A DNA stretch of 34,962 nt from Acidobacteriota bacterium (GCA_023436495.1 JAEZIT010000108.1:1-34962), one strand, 5' to 3'; counted from the stretch's first letter, positions 6,265 through 15,191 are shown. Notes: generated by a model from the sequence alone, not told the origin. Made by a program: numbers and translations.

Positions 6265-7347
6265 TTACTGAATACGGACCGCCGAATTTCCATTCGAGCC
6301 CATCCGCTGCTGCCCTGCCGTCGTCTCCTGAAGCTTTTTGTCGAGGTCAACTTCCTCGAGATTCCAGGTATTTTGGAGCACGAATGCCGTCGGCGGATAA
6401 GTTTTGCCGATCGTCACGGTTTCGGGCGTTTGATAAGTCAGGCTCATCGTATATTTTTCTTTCGGACGCGTTACCTGTATCCGCAGCGGCAAATTTCGGT
6501 AATCGGCGTTGTCCGAGAGGTTACCCTGACGGCCGTACGTGATATCGGAATCGATCTCACCGGCGGCGTCGAACAATTGCTGTCGGGCCAGGCGTGTTCC
6601 GCCGACGCGGTCGAACCAAAATCGCCGCGTGATCAAAAGGCGGCCGTCCGGCTGCTTGACGAATTCGTCCAACAGATAATATCCGCGCATAACTCGCCGC
6701 AGCGGCGATTTGCTAGGCTGTGTTTCGTCCTCTTCGATCTGAAAGATCGTGCTGCTCGTATAAAGATTTGTCGGATCGATCGGACGAACAAGCATCGCCT
6801 CGGTAAAATGCTGCGGGCGAAGATTGGCGAAAGCATTGACGCTTTCCTTGATCGCCTTGCCGTTCTCCATTTCGGAGTCGTTCAAGGTCCGCTGCAGTTT
6901 TGAATAATCTGCGCTGTTCGTGCCGATCACAAACTTCTTGTACTTTCCGCTGCCGCCGTCCTGAAGGATCGCGACGCGGAAATTGGTGCCGTCAGAGCTC
7001 ATCTGCGCGACGTCGGTCTTGATCACGGGAACCTGTACCTTAAGAAGTATATTCGCAGGCCGCTGCACAACGACCTCACCATCGGCCGAACGGTAAACCT
7101 CTTTGCTGCCAAATTGGGCAAACGAATTGTCTTCGAACTTAAGGTCCATCTTTGCCCGCATCGAATTGACCTTCGCAAAACGATTGACCTCCGCCTGCAA
7201 TTCCGCGAATCCGGCATTTTCGGTCTTAAGTAATGTCGGCGTTTTCCCTTCCTTTTTTACGATATTACAGCCCGCGCCAACGACAGCGAGCATCGCAAGC
7301 AGTAAAAGTGGCAAGTATGATGATGATACCGATCGTATAAACTTCAT
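6265..7347 (-). CDS. Outer-membrane-type lipoprotein, possible LolB/DUF4292-like fold
   Basis: 360 aa. A lipoprotein signal peptide ends in VVGAGC (Cys at about residue 27). The mature protein is hydrophilic and strand-rich: MRAKMDLKFEDNSFAQFG, GEVVVQRPANILLKVQVPVI and TNFRVAILQDGGSGKYKKFV are alternating strands of the sort found in LolA/LolB-fold or DUF4292 proteins. The C-terminus (YRNLPLRIQVTRPKEKYTMS) is similar. It is the first gene of the cluster with the LolD-like ATPase and LolA-like carrier. A LolB-like acceptor role at the outer membrane is therefore plausible but inferred; residues alone do not prove it. A terminator of the upstream oxidase operon lies 120 nt before it. Confidence 0.75.
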   Translation of the reverse strand: MKFIRSVSSSYLPLLLLAMLAVVGAGCNIVKKEGKTPTLLKTENAGFAELQAEVNRFAKVNSMRAKMDLKFEDNSFAQFGSKEVYRSADGEVVVQRPANILLKVQVPVIKTDVAQMSSDGTNFRVAILQDGGSGKYKKFVIGTNSADYSKLQRTLNDSEMENGKAIKESVNAFANLRPQHFTEAMLVRPIDPTNLYTSSTIFQIEEDETQPSKSPLRRVMRGYYLLDEFVKQPDGRLLITRRFWFDRVGGTRLARQQLFDAAGEIDSDITYGRQGNLSDNADYRNLPLRIQVTRPKEKYTMSLTYQTPETVTIGKTYPPTAFVLQNTWNLEEVDLDKKLQETTAGQQRMGSNGNSAVRIQ

Positions 7348-7466
7348 TGGATTTTGATGACCTTATATCTTTATGCGGTTGTTTCCCTATATAGAACGTG
7401 CGCCGGATGCATCAAAAGTATCAAATCGTAGATAATAACACGCGAAAAGAGTTACTCCTAATCAAT

Positions 7467-7511
7467 GAAAAGACGCGGCGGCATCAGGCATTTTGCCTTC
7501 GGCCCCGCGTC
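7467..7511 (-). terminator. Intrinsic terminator of the act/cox operon
   Basis: On the minus strand GACGCGG (7505-7511) pairs with CCGCGTC (7472-7478) around a smaller inner stem, then TTTTC follows. It lies 24 nt after the coxD stop. Confidence 0.78.
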
Positions 7512-7534
7512 CGTGAACTAGTTTAAGTGGCGGA

Positions 7535-7873
7535 TCAGCCGGTAAATACGCCAGACCCGCGGGTCAGATAATCCTGCATCGTAAAAGCGAACATGATCGC
7601 CAGCCAAAAGAATGCCGCTGCTGCCGAAAGCCAAATAAGCTTCGGGCTCCAGTAAACGTGCATGAATATGAGCATAACGCACGCCATCTTAAAGAATGCG
7701 ATCAAAAGCGCGACGAGCGTGTTGGCTCCGGGAAATATCCAATCGAGGTCGATCGTGGCGACGTAATACGTAAGAATGGTGCCGACGATCAACACGGTGA
7801 ATACGCCGAGGTATTCAGGGATGCCGACGTGGGCCTTTTGTGATTCCATGTGTTCGATCTTATGTTCTGCCAT
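7535..7873 (-). CDS. coxD: Cytochrome c oxidase subunit IV, caa3 type
   Basis: 112 aa. Three hydrophobic helices (about residues 22-42, 46-74 and 80-102) with the conserved FFKMACVMLIFMHV, the pattern of the prokaryotic cytochrome oxidase subunit IV (CtaF/CoxD) family. This small subunit sits beside the catalytic core and aids assembly or stability. The frame is open to 8098, but the start at 7873 is set by a good AGGAGA ribosome binding site 5 nt upstream and by homology starting there. The start lies 8 nt after the coxC stop, so the genes are probably translated together. It is the last gene of the operon, followed by a terminator. Confidence 0.9.
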   Translation of the reverse strand: MAEHKIEHMESQKAHVGIPEYLGVFTVLIVGTILTYYVATIDLDWIFPGANTLVALLIAFFKMACVMLIFMHVYWSPKLIWLSAAAAFFWLAIMFAFTMQDYLTRGSGVFTG

Positions 7874-7881
7874 TTTTTCTC

Positions 7882-8754
7882 CTAATGCACAAAGTGTCGG
7901 CCCAACAGATATAGAAGCGGGAACAGGAATATCCAGACAATATCGACGAAGTGCCAGTAAAGCCCGGCCATTTCGACCGGAGAATAATAATCGCTCGTAA
8001 ACGTATATTTCCAAGCCTTTATCAGCAGCCAGATCATGATCCCGATACCGATGATCATATGCACAGCGTGCAGGCCCGTCATAACGAAGTAGATCCAATA
8101 AAAACTGCGTACCTTATCACGGAACTTGTTCGGATCTACCTGGCCGTTTGAATAATATCCGATGCGTTCGGATTCGGTCAGGTATCCGCCTCTTTCCGCC
8201 TGATGAACCAGTTCCTCGCCGTAGTTCCACTGAAATTCGCCCCGCGGGTTCACGTAAACGTGCTCCTCTCCGTGCCCTGCGGCAGCGGGCGCGTGCGACT
8301 GTGCCGGATCGGCCTTGACCTTCTTGTTGAGCCCGGTGACGGGTACCAGTCCGTGATTGTACTTATCGGTATATTCGATCGCTTTGACGCCCAGGAACAC
8401 AGAGCCGAACAGGATTGTGAGGACGATCAAGATGACCTGCATGTTTCGATTGTTCTTCTGGGCAAAATAAACCGTCAATGCCATCGTCAAACTGCTTACG
8501 ATAAGAACGATAGTGTTTAGGCCGCCCCAAAACGCGTCAAGGTGGTTACTGCCCGCCGCGAACGCCATCGGGAATCGCCAGCGAAACACCAGATAGACGG
8601 TGAAAAGTCCGCCGAAGAACATTATTTCCTGAGCGAGGAAAAGCCACATTCCGATCGAGACGGACTCTTCCTGCTGCTTCATGTCCTCGAACTGATGCTG
8701 CAGCCCCGGCGGATGATAATGTTCAAGATCTATTGTTTCTGCGTTTGTCGCCAT
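7882..8754 (-). CDS. coxC: Cytochrome c oxidase subunit III
   Basis: 290 aa. Early helices contain VSIGMWLFLAQEIMFFGGLF, with the conserved Glu of subunit III, and the C-terminus has YWHFVDIVWIFLFPLLYLLG, the signature end of this family. Between helices 3 and 4 there is a long soluble loop (about residues 125-205) with the His-rich run SHAPAAAGHGEEH, an insertion not found in short subunits III. FYWIYFVMTGLHAVHMIIG resumes the normal fold. Subunit III stabilises the oxidase and may assist proton or oxygen entry. It is 75 nt downstream of coxA and just before coxD. The loop could fold on the periplasmic side; its purpose is unknown. Confidence 0.93.
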   Translation of the reverse strand: MATNAETIDLEHYHPPGLQHQFEDMKQQEESVSIGMWLFLAQEIMFFGGLFTVYLVFRWRFPMAFAAGSNHLDAFWGGLNTIVLIVSSLTMALTVYFAQKNNRNMQVILIVLTILFGSVFLGVKAIEYTDKYNHGLVPVTGLNKKVKADPAQSHAPAAAGHGEEHVYVNPRGEFQWNYGEELVHQAERGGYLTESERIGYYSNGQVDPNKFRDKVRSFYWIYFVMTGLHAVHMIIGIGIMIWLLIKAWKYTFTSDYYSPVEMAGLYWHFVDIVWIFLFPLLYLLGRHFVH

Positions 8755-8829
8755 TGTTTTCTAATTTGTCTAAGTTTCCCCTTAACGTTTTCTGCGGCGT
8801 TCCGCATAGAACCGCGTCGTTCGGCCGCG

Positions 8830-10506
8830 TTAAACGCTTACGGCCTCGCGTTGGCGTCGCCTCGCTTCTTCAAGGTCGAGTCCGCTGTCTTCGCCGAATT
8901 CGTAAGCTTCCCAAGTGACAACCGGCGTGCGTTCGAAGTTCTCGGTCGGCGGCGGCGAGCTGGTTCTCCACTCAAGACCGGGCAGCAGCCACGGGTTTGG
9001 ACCCGCATCCTTGCCCCAGATCAGCGAATGAATGAAATACACGAGCGGCATCGAGAACCCGATCGCGAGAACCGAAGCTCCGGCGGTTGAAAAGATGTTC
9101 AGCACCTGCATTTCCGGCGGATAAGCCGCATAGCGCCTCGGCATTCCCAGATATCCGAGAATAAACTGCGGAAAGAAGGTCAGGTTAAACCCGACGAAGA
9201 CCAGCATCGCCGAGATCTTGCCCCAGAATTCGGAATACATCTTGCCCGTTATCTTCGGCCACCAGTAATGAAGGCCTCCGAGATATGCGATCACCTGTCC
9301 GCCGACCATCACATAGTGAAAGTGGGCAACTACGAAATATGTATCGGTCACGTGGACGGTGAGCCCAACCGACCCAAGGAACAGGCCCGTGAGGCCGCCG
9401 ATCAGGAACAGACCCATAAATCCGAGCCCATAGAGCATCGGCGTGTCGAACGAGATCGAGCCCTTGTACAGCGTCGCGCTCCAGTTGAACATCTTGACCG
9501 CCGACGGTATCGCTACGACCATCGTCAGGAATGAGAAGACAAGACTGGCATAGACCGATTGTCCGCTGACGAACATGTGGTGTCCCCAAACCAAAAACCC
9601 GAAGACGGCGATCGCTATACTCGAAAACGCGATAAATTCATATCCAAAGATCTTCTTTCTGGAGAAATTCGAGATCAGCTCGCTGACGATTCCCATGCCC
9701 GGCAGCACCATGATGTACACGGCCGGATGCGAATAGAACCAGAAAAGGTGTTGGAACAGGATCGGATCGCCGCCGATGGCCGGATCGAAAATACCGATAC
9801 GGGCAACCCGCTCGAGAGCCACGAGCAATACAGTGATAGCGACAACCGGCGTGCCCAGGATCATTACGAGGCTAACCGCGTAATGAGCCCACACGAACAG
9901 CGGCAGGCGGAACCAGGTCATTCCCGGGGCCCTCATGGTGTGGATCGAAACGATAAAATTCAGTCCCGTCAGGATCGATGAAAATCCGTTGATGAATACG
10001 CCAAGCCCGACGGCCATCACATACGTATTCGAAAACGTCGTACTATACGGCGTGTAGAACGTCCATCCCGTATCGACTCCACCCTGCATCAATCCGTACA
10101 GCGTAAGAATGCCGCCGATCCAGTATATATACAGACTAAGCAGGTTGATGCGCGGCAACGCGAGATCCTTTGCTCCGATCATGATCGGTATCAGGAAGTT
10201 GCCCAACACCGCCGGGATCGAAGGGATCAGGAAGAAAAAGACCATCAGGATGCCGTGCTGCGTAAAGACCTTGTTGTACGTTCCCGTCTCAAAAAGGTCG
10301 CTGGCCGGCGTAAGAAGCTCGAGCCTGATCGCCGCAGCGTAAAGGCCGCCAAGTGCGAAGAAAGCCGTAACGCTGACCAGGTACATCAACGCGATCCGCT
10401 TGTGGTCCTTGGTCAAAAGCCATGATTTCAACGAATAGCCGTTGTTTAGATAATTCAGCTTCGGCCGTTCGCTATACCCTGAATTAATGGCATCAACATT
10501 TTGCAT
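8830..10506 (-). CDS. coxA: Cytochrome c oxidase subunit I, A2-type caa3
   Basis: 558 aa, twelve expected helices. Ligands are visible: His84 (FTQHGILM) and His397 for low-spin heme, His395 for the high-spin heme, and His260, His309 and His310 for CuB. The active-site Tyr264 lies in YSHPAVY (258-264). The usual Glu of HPEVY is Ala here and is preceded by Tyr-Ser, which is the known mark of A2-family heme-copper oxidases, where the Tyr-Ser pair stands in for the D-channel glutamate. Such caa3 enzymes occur in Thermus and Rhodothermus. It reduces oxygen to water and pumps protons. It lies 11 nt downstream of coxB and forms the core of the oxidase. Confidence 0.96.
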   Translation of the reverse strand: MQNVDAINSGYSERPKLNYLNNGYSLKSWLLTKDHKRIALMYLVSVTAFFALGGLYAAAIRLELLTPASDLFETGTYNKVFTQHGILMVFFFLIPSIPAVLGNFLIPIMIGAKDLALPRINLLSLYIYWIGGILTLYGLMQGGVDTGWTFYTPYSTTFSNTYVMAVGLGVFINGFSSILTGLNFIVSIHTMRAPGMTWFRLPLFVWAHYAVSLVMILGTPVVAITVLLVALERVARIGIFDPAIGGDPILFQHLFWFYSHPAVYIMVLPGMGIVSELISNFSRKKIFGYEFIAFSSIAIAVFGFLVWGHHMFVSGQSVYASLVFSFLTMVVAIPSAVKMFNWSATLYKGSISFDTPMLYGLGFMGLFLIGGLTGLFLGSVGLTVHVTDTYFVVAHFHYVMVGGQVIAYLGGLHYWWPKITGKMYSEFWGKISAMLVFVGFNLTFFPQFILGYLGMPRRYAAYPPEMQVLNIFSTAGASVLAIGFSMPLVYFIHSLIWGKDAGPNPWLLPGLEWRTSSPPPTENFERTPVVTWEAYEFGEDSGLDLEEARRRQREAVSV

Positions 10507-10517
10507 AATCGTATTAC

Positions 10518-11600
10518 CTATCTATTACTGTTCGAAACGGGAGCCGCATTGGCTGCCGTGTTCGAGTTTCCGCCCTGCGTGCCCGTATTTCCCTGTCCGG
10601 CAGGCTGCGTCCCTGTACTACCCGATGGTGCTGCCGCTGCCGGCGCCGCCGACGTGCCAGTGACCCCGCTCAGTGATTTGATATAAGCGACGAGCGAAAC
10701 AAGCTGTTCTTCGGTTACCTGTCCCTTAAATGTAGGCATGATCGGCTGATATCCTTCGACGACCTGCGAACTGGGATTCAGTATCGAATTGCGAATATAC
10801 TCTTCGTCCGCGATCACGGTCCCGCCGCCGACAAGCTTGACCTCTTTGTTGAAAATGCCTTCAAGCTTTGCTCCGCGCTGTGCGGGGCCGCCGGCGTGGC
10901 ACGATGCACAGCCGAGCTTGTTCTCGAACAGGTCGCGGCCGGCTTCGACTGGCGTCTGGCCGGACACGTTGCCGCTAAGCCAATTATCGAAATCGCGTTG
11001 TTCCATCACAATGACAGATCCCGTCATACCCGAATGGTTCAGGCCGCAATACTCGGCGCAGAACAGGTGATATTTGCCGGGCTTCGTCGGTTCGAACCAC
11101 AAGTAGGTGTAGCGGCCGGGAACAACGTCCGCCTTTGTGCGGAATGCCGGGACGAAAACACTATGGATAACGTCCTCGGTCGTCATTGTCAGCTTGATCT
11201 TGCGACCGACAGGCACGTGAAGCTCATTTATCTCCCGCTGCCCGCTGCCGTGCTGGAATTTCCACATCCACTGTTTACCGACGACGTAGATCTCCATTGA
11301 ATCTTTTGGCGGAGTGTACTGGTTATAGTAAACGATCGCGCCGCCGAGAAAGATCGTCATCGACACAATGAACGGAATGATGGACCAGGCCGTTTCGAGC
11401 GCGATCGAACCGTGGATAGGAGCGCCTTCCCCATATTTCTCGCGTTCCCTGTATTTGATCCCGAAAAAGAAGATCGCGATAATGATCGGGATACTGAAAA
11501 CCACGCTGACCGCTATAAGGTAGAAATACAGCAGGTCAACCTGCCACGCGAATGACGAGGCTTGTTCGGGAAACAATGGAACCCACGAATTGAATTGCAT
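10518..11600 (-). CDS. coxB: Cytochrome c oxidase subunit II fused to cytochrome c (caa3)
   Basis: 360 aa. Two transmembrane helices (about 22-47 and 73-92) precede a cupredoxin domain with CuA ligands His146, Cys181, Glu183, Cys185, His189 and Met192 (CAEYCGLNHSGM). A cytochrome c domain follows: heme motif CASCH (231-235) and a likely axial Met288 in YQPIMPTF. This fusion defines caa3 oxidases, so electrons reach CuA through a covalently joined cytochrome c. The last 55 residues are a G/A/S/T/N-rich tail of low complexity with no fold. The start codon gives a short N-terminus with no clear Sec signal. Upstream is sco, which would load CuA. Confidence 0.96.
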   Translation of the reverse strand: MQFNSWVPLFPEQASSFAWQVDLLYFYLIAVSVVFSIPIIIAIFFFGIKYREREKYGEGAPIHGSIALETAWSIIPFIVSMTIFLGGAIVYYNQYTPPKDSMEIYVVGKQWMWKFQHGSGQREINELHVPVGRKIKLTMTTEDVIHSVFVPAFRTKADVVPGRYTYLWFEPTKPGKYHLFCAEYCGLNHSGMTGSVIVMEQRDFDNWLSGNVSGQTPVEAGRDLFENKLGCASCHAGGPAQRGAKLEGIFNKEVKLVGGGTVIADEEYIRNSILNPSSQVVEGYQPIMPTFKGQVTEEQLVSLVAYIKSLSGVTGTSAAPAAAAPSGSTGTQPAGQGNTGTQGGNSNTAANAAPVSNSNR

Positions 11601-11676
11601 AATCTAATCTAAACGTTTCGCGATCCGCTAAAAACTTTCCGGCCGCAACTAACGTTCTGTCCGAATTTACAAATAC

Positions 11677-12585
11677 TTAACGATCTACTTCCTTTTTGCC
11701 CTTGTTACGCCGCCAGAATACGAACATCATTGCGCCGATGCCGGCCAGCGTGACCAACCCACCTAAACGGATCACATTCAGGATCGCGAAACCGTACTTT
11801 CCGGTCGAAGGGTCGTAATGATAGCAGTAGAGCAAAAGCTGCTCAGCCGGATTGCCGATCTTGCTCTCGGCCGATTCCATGATCCCGAATTTCAAATCCC
11901 TCGGGGCATAATCGATCCCGTAAAAATACTTGGACAGCTTACCGTCGGGCGTCGCGATCATTATTCCGCCCGCATGTGCGAACTGGTTGCTCTTCTCGTC
12001 CCACTCGTAGCCAAAGCCGGCGGCCTTCGTTACAGCATCGATGGACTCTTGCGTTCCTGTCAGGAAATGCCAGCCATTTTCGGTTCCGGGCCTGGCGTAG
12101 CGTTCCAAATAACCGATCTTTTTATTACGCTTGAGATCGGTCTTGTCGTTTTCTCGTGCGTCAAAGCTGATCGCCACCACGTCGAAGTCCTTTCCGGCAT
12201 CGAATGATATCCCTTTAAGCGATCCCGTCAGGCCGTTTAAGACCTCGTTGCACAGCATCGGGCACTCATAATAAACGAATGCAAGAATTACAGGCCTGCC
12301 ATGTCCAAAGAACTTCCCGAGCGTTACATCCTCGCCGTTCTCGTCCCGAAGGACCGTATCGAGCGGCATTTGTTCTCCGAGCTTCTGCTCTATCCCTACC
12401 TTCTGCAGCGCATCAGGAAGGCCGTTGCCTGCCGAGCTGTTCGGATCGTAGGTACGCGGGGCATATAAAGGCGAATTGTAATGCTCGGCCTTTTGTGCCA
12501 TCGCCTGCCCGGAACATATCAAAATTACAGCCAGTGCAAAAAGCCTTAGCGTCAAAACTGCATGATCTGCCAAACCTTTTCTCAT
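11677..12585 (-). CDS. SCO1/SenC-family copper chaperone for CuA assembly
   Basis: 302 aa. A signal peptide (LTLRLFALAVILICSGQAMAQ, about 11-31) leads to a thioredoxin-like domain with the copper-binding CPMLC (Cys108, Cys112) and a distal His204 (FAHAGG). That Cys-x3-Cys plus His set is what SCO proteins use to bind and deliver copper to the CuA site. A C-terminal helix (about 270-292, VIRLGGLVTLAGIGAMMFVF) followed by a basic tail would anchor the protein in the membrane. The gene sits between the act genes and coxB, 76 nt upstream of the subunit whose CuA centre it likely matures. Confidence 0.93.
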   Translation of the reverse strand: MRKGLADHAVLTLRLFALAVILICSGQAMAQKAEHYNSPLYAPRTYDPNSSAGNGLPDALQKVGIEQKLGEQMPLDTVLRDENGEDVTLGKFFGHGRPVILAFVYYECPMLCNEVLNGLTGSLKGISFDAGKDFDVVAISFDARENDKTDLKRNKKIGYLERYARPGTENGWHFLTGTQESIDAVTKAAGFGYEWDEKSNQFAHAGGIMIATPDGKLSKYFYGIDYAPRDLKFGIMESAESKIGNPAEQLLLYCYHYDPSTGKYGFAILNVIRLGGLVTLAGIGAMMFVFWRRNKGKKEVDR

Positions 12586-12639
12586 AATAAAGATCCCGGC
12601 TGCCGGTCACTGCCGGCGGCCTACGGCGAATTTTCGCCG

Positions 12640-13179
12640 TTAATTCCCTTTCCAGCTCGCGTCACGGCCGGCGCTGGAATCCGAAACGATGGCACGCGAA
12701 TCGTGAACAAGCGTTTCGGCAGAACCGCCGGTGCGAGTCTTTAAGCCCTGCTGAAGTAGAAGGCCTTTTGCCTCCTCGATCGGCAGTGCGGTGACGACCC
12801 CGGTCTTAGGGTCCTTGCGGCCGTTATCGACCAGGTCCTTCCATTGATCGCGAAGTTCCCAGTATTCGGCTTGAGGGTGTAGAAGTTCGAGGTTCTTCCT
12901 GCCCTCCGGCCCGTCGATCCCGAATCCCGGTGCGGCCTGCAGACGCGGTTCCGGCGGCAGGCGTTCGCGATCGTTCATGATCATGGGATTCGGCGGTCCG
13001 GCGGCGGCCTCAGCTTGGTCGCGCATTACGTTCAGGAGCGCCCACATCAAACCGAAGGTGATCAGGATAAGCAGTACAAGCCCAATGCCGAAGTAAATGA
13101 TCCCCTTCAGCCCAATGATGTTCTGCTCGTATCCCTTCTCGAAGTCCACAAAAGATTTCTCGTGTCTAGTTGCACCCAT
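12640..13179 (-). CDS. Unknown single-pass membrane protein embedded in the act/cox operon
   Basis: 179 aa. A short polar N-terminus is followed by one helix (about residues 27-51, GIIYFGIGLVLLILITFGLM), then a soluble domain of about 125 residues. The soluble part has a P-rich stretch (ERLPPEPRLQAAPGFGIDG), the segment ELLHPQAEYWELRDQWKDLV and ALPIEEAKGLLLQQGL. No heme, metal or catalytic motif is seen. It lies between actF and sco on the same strand with short gaps on both sides, so it should be co-expressed with the respiratory chain. A structural or assembly subunit is possible; I cannot assign a family from sequence. Confidence 0.8.
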   Translation of the reverse strand: MGATRHEKSFVDFEKGYEQNIIGLKGIIYFGIGLVLLILITFGLMWALLNVMRDQAEAAAGPPNPMIMNDRERLPPEPRLQAAPGFGIDGPEGRKNLELLHPQAEYWELRDQWKDLVDNGRKDPKTGVVTALPIEEAKGLLLQQGLKTRTGGSAETLVHDSRAIVSDSSAGRDASWKGN

Positions 13180-13232
13180 AAAATGATCCGTCTCGCTTTG
13201 CCCGGCAAATTGCGAGCTTCGCCAAATTCAAC

Positions 13233-14450
13233 TTAATGCCCCTTTCCGTGTTCGATCGCATTTTCAAGAAATGGATCGTTTACGGGTACAAGCGGGCGTT
13301 TCATCAACTCGCCGAAAAAGTACCAAAGCCAGATTCCACCCACCGCTATCGGAGCCACGATGTCCATCCAGCTAAAGCTGCTCATGAACTCCAGGCCTTT
13401 GCCGTGCGTCGAGATCCGCGGGTTCGGGCTGATAAGATAAAACATGTCAACAAGCCGGAGAACAAGGATGAAAATCGCCAATGTCGCTAACCAACGCGCA
13501 CGCCGTTTGAAATCCTGCAGCAGCAGGACAAGGAACGGAAACGCAAAGTGGAACAAGATCAGTATAACGCCGATCACGCCCCAGCCACCCTTCATGCGCA
13601 TCAGGTACCAGCCCGTCTCTTCCGGAATATTTCCCGCCCAGATGATCAGGAACTGCGAGAAGTTGAAATACGCCCACACCATCACCAGAGCAAGCATCAG
13701 CTTGCCGATATCGTGAAAATGGCGTTTCCCTAATACTCGGTTCAGCGGTGCCTTATCCGAAAGGGCTGCAAGAAGCGCCACGACGAAACAGAAGCAGCTT
13801 AAGGCCCAACCCGCAACGAACAGCAGGCCCCAGATCGTCGAGAACCAGTGCGGATCGAGCGTCATCACCCAATCGACCGTCGCAAACGTAACGACGAGAG
13901 AGTAGATCACCATCGTCGGGCCTGAGAATGCGGTCGCTCGCCCTAGATATTCGGCGGCGTCGGCGTGGCTGGTCGACTGGTCCTGTTTCTTCGACCATTT
14001 ATCCAGGTACCTGACCATGATCCAAAACAGGACGAAATAAATGACCGATCGCACGATCCATCCCCACGTCGTCATGTACCAGCCGCGATGTTCCATGATG
14101 TGCTCGGTCGGAGCCAGATGCGTCCATTCGTAAAGGCTCGTTATACCGATCGCGAGCGGCAGAAACATCAGAATAAGAATGGGCATCGTCCGGGCCGCGG
14201 CTTCGACGGGCCGGCGAACAACTACGCCCCAAGCTCCGCCCGTAAGGTATTGAAGCAACAGGATGCCGAGCCCCCCGATACCGATACCGCCCCAGAAGAT
14301 AAATCCAAGCAACCACGAACGCAGTCCTTGCTCCGCGTCGAAATAAAGCCCGATCGCCCAAATGATCGCACCGACGCCGCCAATGCCCAGTGCGAGATTC
14401 CGCCAGCGCTTTACGTCGTCGGGTGCGTTAAATTCGTTAAAATTCGTCAT
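13233..14450 (-). CDS. actF: Alternative Complex III subunit ActF, NrfD-like integral membrane subunit
   Basis: 405 aa, about ten hydrophobic helices, related to ActC and the NrfD/PsrC fold. Typical stretches are WRNLALGIGGVGAIIWAIGL at the start, LAPTEHIMEHRGWYMT in the middle and ISTHGKGLEFMSSFSWMDI near the end. ActF is one of the two quinone-site membrane subunits of the complex that oxidises menaquinol or ubiquinol and feeds cytochrome c. Its ATG directly follows the actE stop with no gap, and GGAGG and AAGG sites lie inside the end of actE, indicating translational coupling. Confidence 0.92.
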   Translation of the reverse strand: MTNFNEFNAPDDVKRWRNLALGIGGVGAIIWAIGLYFDAEQGLRSWLLGFIFWGGIGIGGLGILLLQYLTGGAWGVVVRRPVEAAARTMPILILMFLPLAIGITSLYEWTHLAPTEHIMEHRGWYMTTWGWIVRSVIYFVLFWIMVRYLDKWSKKQDQSTSHADAAEYLGRATAFSGPTMVIYSLVVTFATVDWVMTLDPHWFSTIWGLLFVAGWALSCFCFVVALLAALSDKAPLNRVLGKRHFHDIGKLMLALVMVWAYFNFSQFLIIWAGNIPEETGWYLMRMKGGWGVIGVILILFHFAFPFLVLLLQDFKRRARWLATLAIFILVLRLVDMFYLISPNPRISTHGKGLEFMSSFSWMDIVAPIAVGGIWLWYFFGELMKRPLVPVNDPFLENAIEHGKGH

Positions 14451-15191
14451 TTACCTTGCACCTCCGTGCGTATTGGCGTCCGATTGGGCGGGCGTCGTTC
14501 CGGAGGCGGTGTTTGCCGCTGGATTAGGGTTCATTTTCAAGGTCTGATCCGGGCTTTGGCTGAGCTGCAGTGCTCGGATATATGCAACGATAGCCCAGCG
14601 ATCTGCCGGCGATACCGAAGATGCATAGCTGCTCATGCGGCCAAATCCGTTTGTGATCACGTCGTAGAAATGTCCGACCGGCGCATTTCTCAGGCGGTCG
14701 TCATGATATGTCGGCGGTTTCGGAAAACCGCGGCGTACGATCATTCCGTCACCCTCGCCGAGAGCTCCGTGGCAGACGCCGCAATAGATGTTATAGCGTT
14801 CCTGGCCGCGGTCGACGAGTTCTTTAGTGACAGCTACCGGAAATTCGTCGATCGCGTTCGGAAAGCTCGTGACGATTGTGTTACCGGATGCGTCCGTGGT
14901 GCTCTGCACCGGCGCATTCGGGTTGGGATTGTCGATCTGCCCTGTGTAGAATGCCTTATTTTCGCGGAGGTGTCCGCGAGCCACGGTTCCGGGAACCAGG
15001 TCACGCGAGGCCCGGCCATCCGTGAAAAAATCGCTGTGCTTGTATGCACGGTAGCGCGGCTGGTCCTGCATGTCGAAGCGCACGCCGCAGCCCGACAAAA
15101 AGACGAATGTCAGCAGGCAAAAGGCGTAGATGAACGGCCGAGCCGAAAATTCTGAGAACTTTGCTTCCGCAGTAAGATTATTCTTCAACAT
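14451..15191 (-). CDS. actE: Alternative Complex III subunit ActE, monoheme cytochrome c lipoprotein
   Basis: 246 aa. The N-terminal helix ends with a lipobox FLSGC (Cys35), so the mature protein should be lipid-anchored on the periplasmic side. The heme motif is CGVCH (137-141), with a likely Met ligand in GFGRMSSY about 45 residues later. The tail from about residue 215 is an N/T/A-rich low-complexity run. ActE is the monoheme cytochrome c of the complex that passes electrons to the oxidase. The gene overlaps actD by 14 nt, and its ribosome binding site AGGAGGTG is read from the last codons of actD, a strong sign of coupled translation. Confidence 0.93.
   Translation of the reverse strand: MLKNNLTAEAKFSEFSARPFIYAFCLLTFVFLSGCGVRFDMQDQPRYRAYKHSDFFTDGRASRDLVPGTVARGHLRENKAFYTGQIDNPNPNAPVQSTTDASGNTIVTSFPNAIDEFPVAVTKELVDRGQERYNIYCGVCHGALGEGDGMIVRRGFPKPPTYHDDRLRNAPVGHFYDVITNGFGRMSSYASSVSPADRWAIVAYIRALQLSQSPDQTLKMNPNPAANTASGTTPAQSDANTHGGAR

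Noticed and set aside
7874..8098. N-terminal extension of coxD
   Set aside because: It overlaps coxC; the ATG at 7873 has a strong ribosome binding site and homology begins there.
13965..15155. 396-aa plus-strand open frame
   Set aside because: It is antisense to actF and actE, which have heme, lipobox and membrane signatures; the product is basic and featureless.
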